NCBI GenBank assembly: GCA_024233865.1
Contig: JACKPA010000002.1
Span: 1-64,000, forward strand
Reading direction: 5' to 3'
From: Leptospiraceae bacterium
GTDB taxonomy: Bacteria > Spirochaetota > Leptospiria > Leptospirales > Leptospiraceae
Length of the DNA stretch: 64,000 nucleotides
Position numbers and translations under genes: made by a program. Of the stretch, positions 62,073-64,000 are shown one piece after another. How positions within the stretch are numbered: position 1 is the first letter of the stretch; each line of letters starts with the position of its first letter. The notes beneath the pieces were generated by a model. It was given only the letters and a program-made list of their open reading frames with translations, did no database searches and was not told the origin of the DNA.

Positions 62073-62999
62073 ATGAATATACTGTGGATTGAAGATGGGA
62101 AAGATTTAGAACCAGCTAAGGCTGCTTCTGAAATTTGTAAGGATTTTATTGATAATGGCAAAAATTTTAAAGCAAACGCTGCGTCTCCCAGTTTTAAAGA
62201 ATATTTAGAAAGACAGTTTAACCAAGAATTGCAAACATCAAAGATTCATAAATTGCACGTTTGTCGTTGTTATTCAGAATGGGTACAAGAAAACTTGAAT
62301 TGTTTATTAGATTTTGATGCAATCATAATAGACAAAAACCTATAACAACAACCGGAAGATATTGAAGAACTCCGAAGACCAGACAATTATAAAGAAGATG
62401 AGAATTTTGATAAAAATGCAGGTTTGTATATCTACAATGAATTGATTCAAAAAGGATACCCGGATGAGAATATTGTTTTTCTTACTGCCAATGATACGGA
62501 TTTAGATAATTTTAAAACTCAATGCAAACGTGCGTTTATGAAAGTTCCAGCCAATACGATTGGAAAATCAGAAAAAGACATATCTGGAATAATAAGTGGC
62601 TATCCGAAAATGAATCGCTGGCTAAAAGAGAAAGTAAACGATCCATATCTCACTCTCCGTCGTAATTCAGTTCTTGGACAAAATAGAAAACTACTTTTCC
62701 ATTAAACAAGATGTATCTACTAAAAGAGATAAGTTTTATCTTTTTATTAGAGCTAACCAAAGATTGAGAGATATCAAACAAAGAAGGGTTTGTATGGGAA
62801 AAAAATGAAGAACGCAATTATAGACCTATTTATGTACCTTCTTTTTCTGAGGAAACTCAAAAAACAAAATATTATTATGATTTTAACTTTAAAAACTCTG
62901 CCAATTGCATTATGAAAATTCTTCTCAATTACACAGCTCATAATACAATAAGTAAAAATCTAGTTGAAATTGATGTCGCTAGCTGTGATCACGATCTAA
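62073..62999 (+). pseudogene. Decayed receiver-HEPN paralogue
   Basis: It begins MNILWIEDGKDLEP and has the acceptor strand AIIIDKNL, then an in-frame TAA at 62343. The same frame resumes (GLYIYNELIQKGYPDENIVFLTAND, VNDPYLTLRR) until 62705. After that the homology moves through two other frames (LDKIENYF from 62674; YYYDFNFKNS...LLNYTAHN near 62900). The HEPN Arg is replaced by Leu (codon 62924), while the His (62939) remains. Nonsense codon, frameshifts, deletion and motif loss make this a clear pseudogene of the 59063 type. Confidence 0.85.
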
Positions 63000-63272
63000 G
63001 GAAAAACGCCTGAAAGAGCCGAGAAGGTAACATATTCATTTTCCGATGACTTAAAATCAAAAATACATTGTTGCAAAACAGGTGAAAAGTTTATTAATAT
63101 GCTCCCCTTGTTGATTGATCTGTTCTCAAGTACCGATTATAAAATAATACCAATTTCTACAATCGAAGCAAAGGAAAGCCAAGAATACGTTTTATTATCA
63201 GAACTTGGTGAACGTGGAAAGACATATTTAAAAGATGCAATTATTATTGATGAAAACAATTTTACCCTTTAA
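63000..63272 (+). pseudogene. Remnant open frame of unknown origin next to cas fragments
   Basis: A stop-free frame from 63000 encodes GKTPERAEKVTYSF... and ends ...AIIIDENNFTL at 63270. It has no start codon of its own except an internal ATG at 63099. It starts exactly where homology to the receiver-HEPN pseudogene ends, so a recombination junction lies near 62985-63000. It may be the 3' end of a CRISPR-associated gene (position and the downstream cas fragments suggest this), but I recognise no family. Confidence 0.4.
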
Positions 63273-63285
63273 CAAGGATCATCCA

Positions 63286-63441
63286 ATGAGAATCAAACTA
63301 CACTTACGCCCTACCGGTAAAAGCAAAATTTTACCAATCAACTACGGAATTACCAAAGGAACTCTATTGGAATATATGGATACCATATCTTCTTGGGCAA
63401 AAGAGTGTATACAAAAAGAACGGGTTTTTAAACTGGAGTAA
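63286..63441 (+). pseudogene. Cas6-like N-terminal fragment
   Basis: A 51-codon frame MRIKLHLRPTGKSKILPINY... resembles the first ferredoxin-like strand and loop of Cas6 endoribonucleases (MRxxxxLxxxxxxxLPxNYxxxLxxxIY), which process CRISPR RNA. Full Cas6 is about 220-270 aa, so this is a stump. It lies 3 nt before the cas2 remnant, consistent with a former cas6-cas2 order. The identification rests on the short N-terminus and context. Confidence 0.42.
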
Positions 63442-63444
63442 ACG

Positions 63445-63749
63445 ATGACTGATTCAGGAAAATTGTATATAGTTTGCTATGACCTACCAGCGACTCGTGA
63501 AGGAGAAAAGCGTAGACGAAAGGTTTCGGATACCTAAAAGACCATGGTGATAGGGTGCAATATTCTGTATATGAAGGACGTTTCCATTCCCAAGGAGAAC
63601 TGGACAAAATGATTGCCAAGATAAACCGTATTATAAATCCTGATGAAGATTCAATCCGAATCTATCCAATGGGTAGAAATTTTGAAAAAGATATTGTCAT
63701 CCTTGGAAAAGGTGAAATCTTTGATATTGAAAATGAATACATCTTTTAA
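63445..63749 (+). pseudogene. cas2: cas2, broken by a single missing base
   Basis: Cas2 is the structural partner of Cas1 in spacer acquisition. The first frame gives KLYIVCYDLP...RRRKVSDT and stops at 63535. The next frame continues LKDHGDRVQYSVYEGRF and ends with INPDEDSIRIYPMG, the classical Cas2 blocks. Adding one G in TCGGATAC (about 63528) restores KVSGYLKDHGDRVQYSV without any gap. The full length would be about 101 aa, normal for Cas2. No cas1 or CRISPR array lies in the window. The lesion may be real or a sequencing error. Confidence 0.85.
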
Positions 63750-63766
63750 ATAAAAAGGAAATATAA

Positions 63767-64000
63767 ATGTTTTTAAACAGTACAGCCCATGCCTTGACTC
63801 CTGAACAAAAACAGAAGGCAATTGTTTATTCCGACACCATCATCGACCTAAAAGACGATGAGCCTTCATTGTATGAAAGGCTAACAAACTGCCCGGCTGA
63901 AATAACTGAGCTAAATCAGCTTTGTAACGACTATTTGCAATACTTAGAGAATCTATACACCAGACTAAATGGAGACATCGTTCTCCATTTTCCCATTGGA
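63767..64000 (+). CDS. Csx15/Csx20-like CRISPR-associated protein (3' end outside window)
   Basis: The first 78 codons of a gene with AAAAAGGAAAT before the ATG. The start MFLNSTAHALTPEQKQKA and the later NCPAEITELNQLCNDYLQYLENL...NGDIVLHFPIG resemble small CRISPR-associated proteins of the Csx15/Csx20 kind (FSHxLTPEQ..., PPELxxLxxYL...GDYVLI), implicated in cyclic-oligoadenylate turnover with type III systems. It lies 17 nt after the cas2 remnant. The assignment is by pattern only and the gene is incomplete. Confidence 0.42.
   Translation, partial: MFLNSTAHALTPEQKQKAIVYSDTIIDLKDDEPSLYERLTNCPAEITELNQLCNDYLQYLENLYTRLNGDIVLHFPIG

Noticed and set aside
1..64000. tRNA, rRNA, replication origin and prophage structural genes
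   Set aside because: Looked for by eye on both strands; no cloverleaf, rRNA block, DnaA-box cluster or capsid/tail gene was recognised.

Overview
The window is a low-GC (roughly one third G+C by eye) bacterial chromosome segment. It most resembles a spirochaete of the Leptospira/Turneriella kind, with moderate confidence. The reasons are many small lipoproteins with loose lipoboxes, OmpA-like lipoproteins, RsbU-type phosphatases with Cache domains, frequent TTG starts, and a chemotaxis operon beside a cAMP-type channel. No rRNA, tRNA or CRISPR array was seen.

Positions 1-43.6 kb are mostly ordinary chromosome. In order they hold: a truncated gene; a penicillin-acylase homologue with a DUF1499 lipoprotein; an OmpA lipoprotein; Lnt; a three-gene operon led by an ATPase with nine 34-residue Trp repeats; an esterase; two more OmpA lipoproteins; an RRM protein; DUF1343 and DUF2797 proteins; and a sensory block at 16.5-24.3 kb (outer-membrane protein, orphan glycerol-type solute-binding protein, sCache-HAMP-SpoIIE phosphatase, dCache chemoreceptor, TPR protein). 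Next come an acyl-CoA dehydrogenase behind a striking 18-bp inverted repeat, a thiolase, a 12-haem cytochrome lipoprotein, a porin, and an operon mcp-cheW-cheA-cheB-cyclic-nucleotide-gated channel facing a receiver-adenylate cyclase. A likely MNIO (DUF692) peptide-modification operon with a Cys/Gly-rich membrane protein follows.

Positions 43.6-64 kb are an accessory island and the most interesting part. A 161-nt leader, 158/161 identical between its two copies, plus a 35-nt identical box, precedes two operons. Operon A is a coiled-coil J-domain protein, a vWA protein, then TPR, histidine-kinase-like and receiver-like genes. Operon B is a NYN RNase-like protein, an E2/UBC-like protein, a JAB/JAMM peptidase, an E1/ThiF-like enzyme, then a TPR-kinase fusion and a receiver protein with a HEPN-type RNxxxH motif. 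Both operons therefore end in the same kind of atypical two-component module. Two VapBC toxin-antitoxin pairs lie within the island, one flanked by a direct duplication of about 145 bp, and there is an AAA-ATPase/PD-(D/E)XK gene. My reading is that a ubiquitin-like conjugation system and a chaperone/vWA pair share one leader and are governed by TPR-kinase/receiver-HEPN modules, probably in defence or stress response. This is inference.

The right end is decaying. A second TPR-kinase/receiver-HEPN pair is broken by deletion, frameshifts and a nonsense codon, and its HEPN arginine is lost. It is followed by an unassigned remnant, a Cas6-like N-terminal fragment, a cas2 gene broken by one missing base, and the start of a Csx15/Csx20-like gene running off the window. 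Several single-base frameshifts sit in A-runs, so sequencing error or phase variation should be excluded before calling every one a pseudogene.
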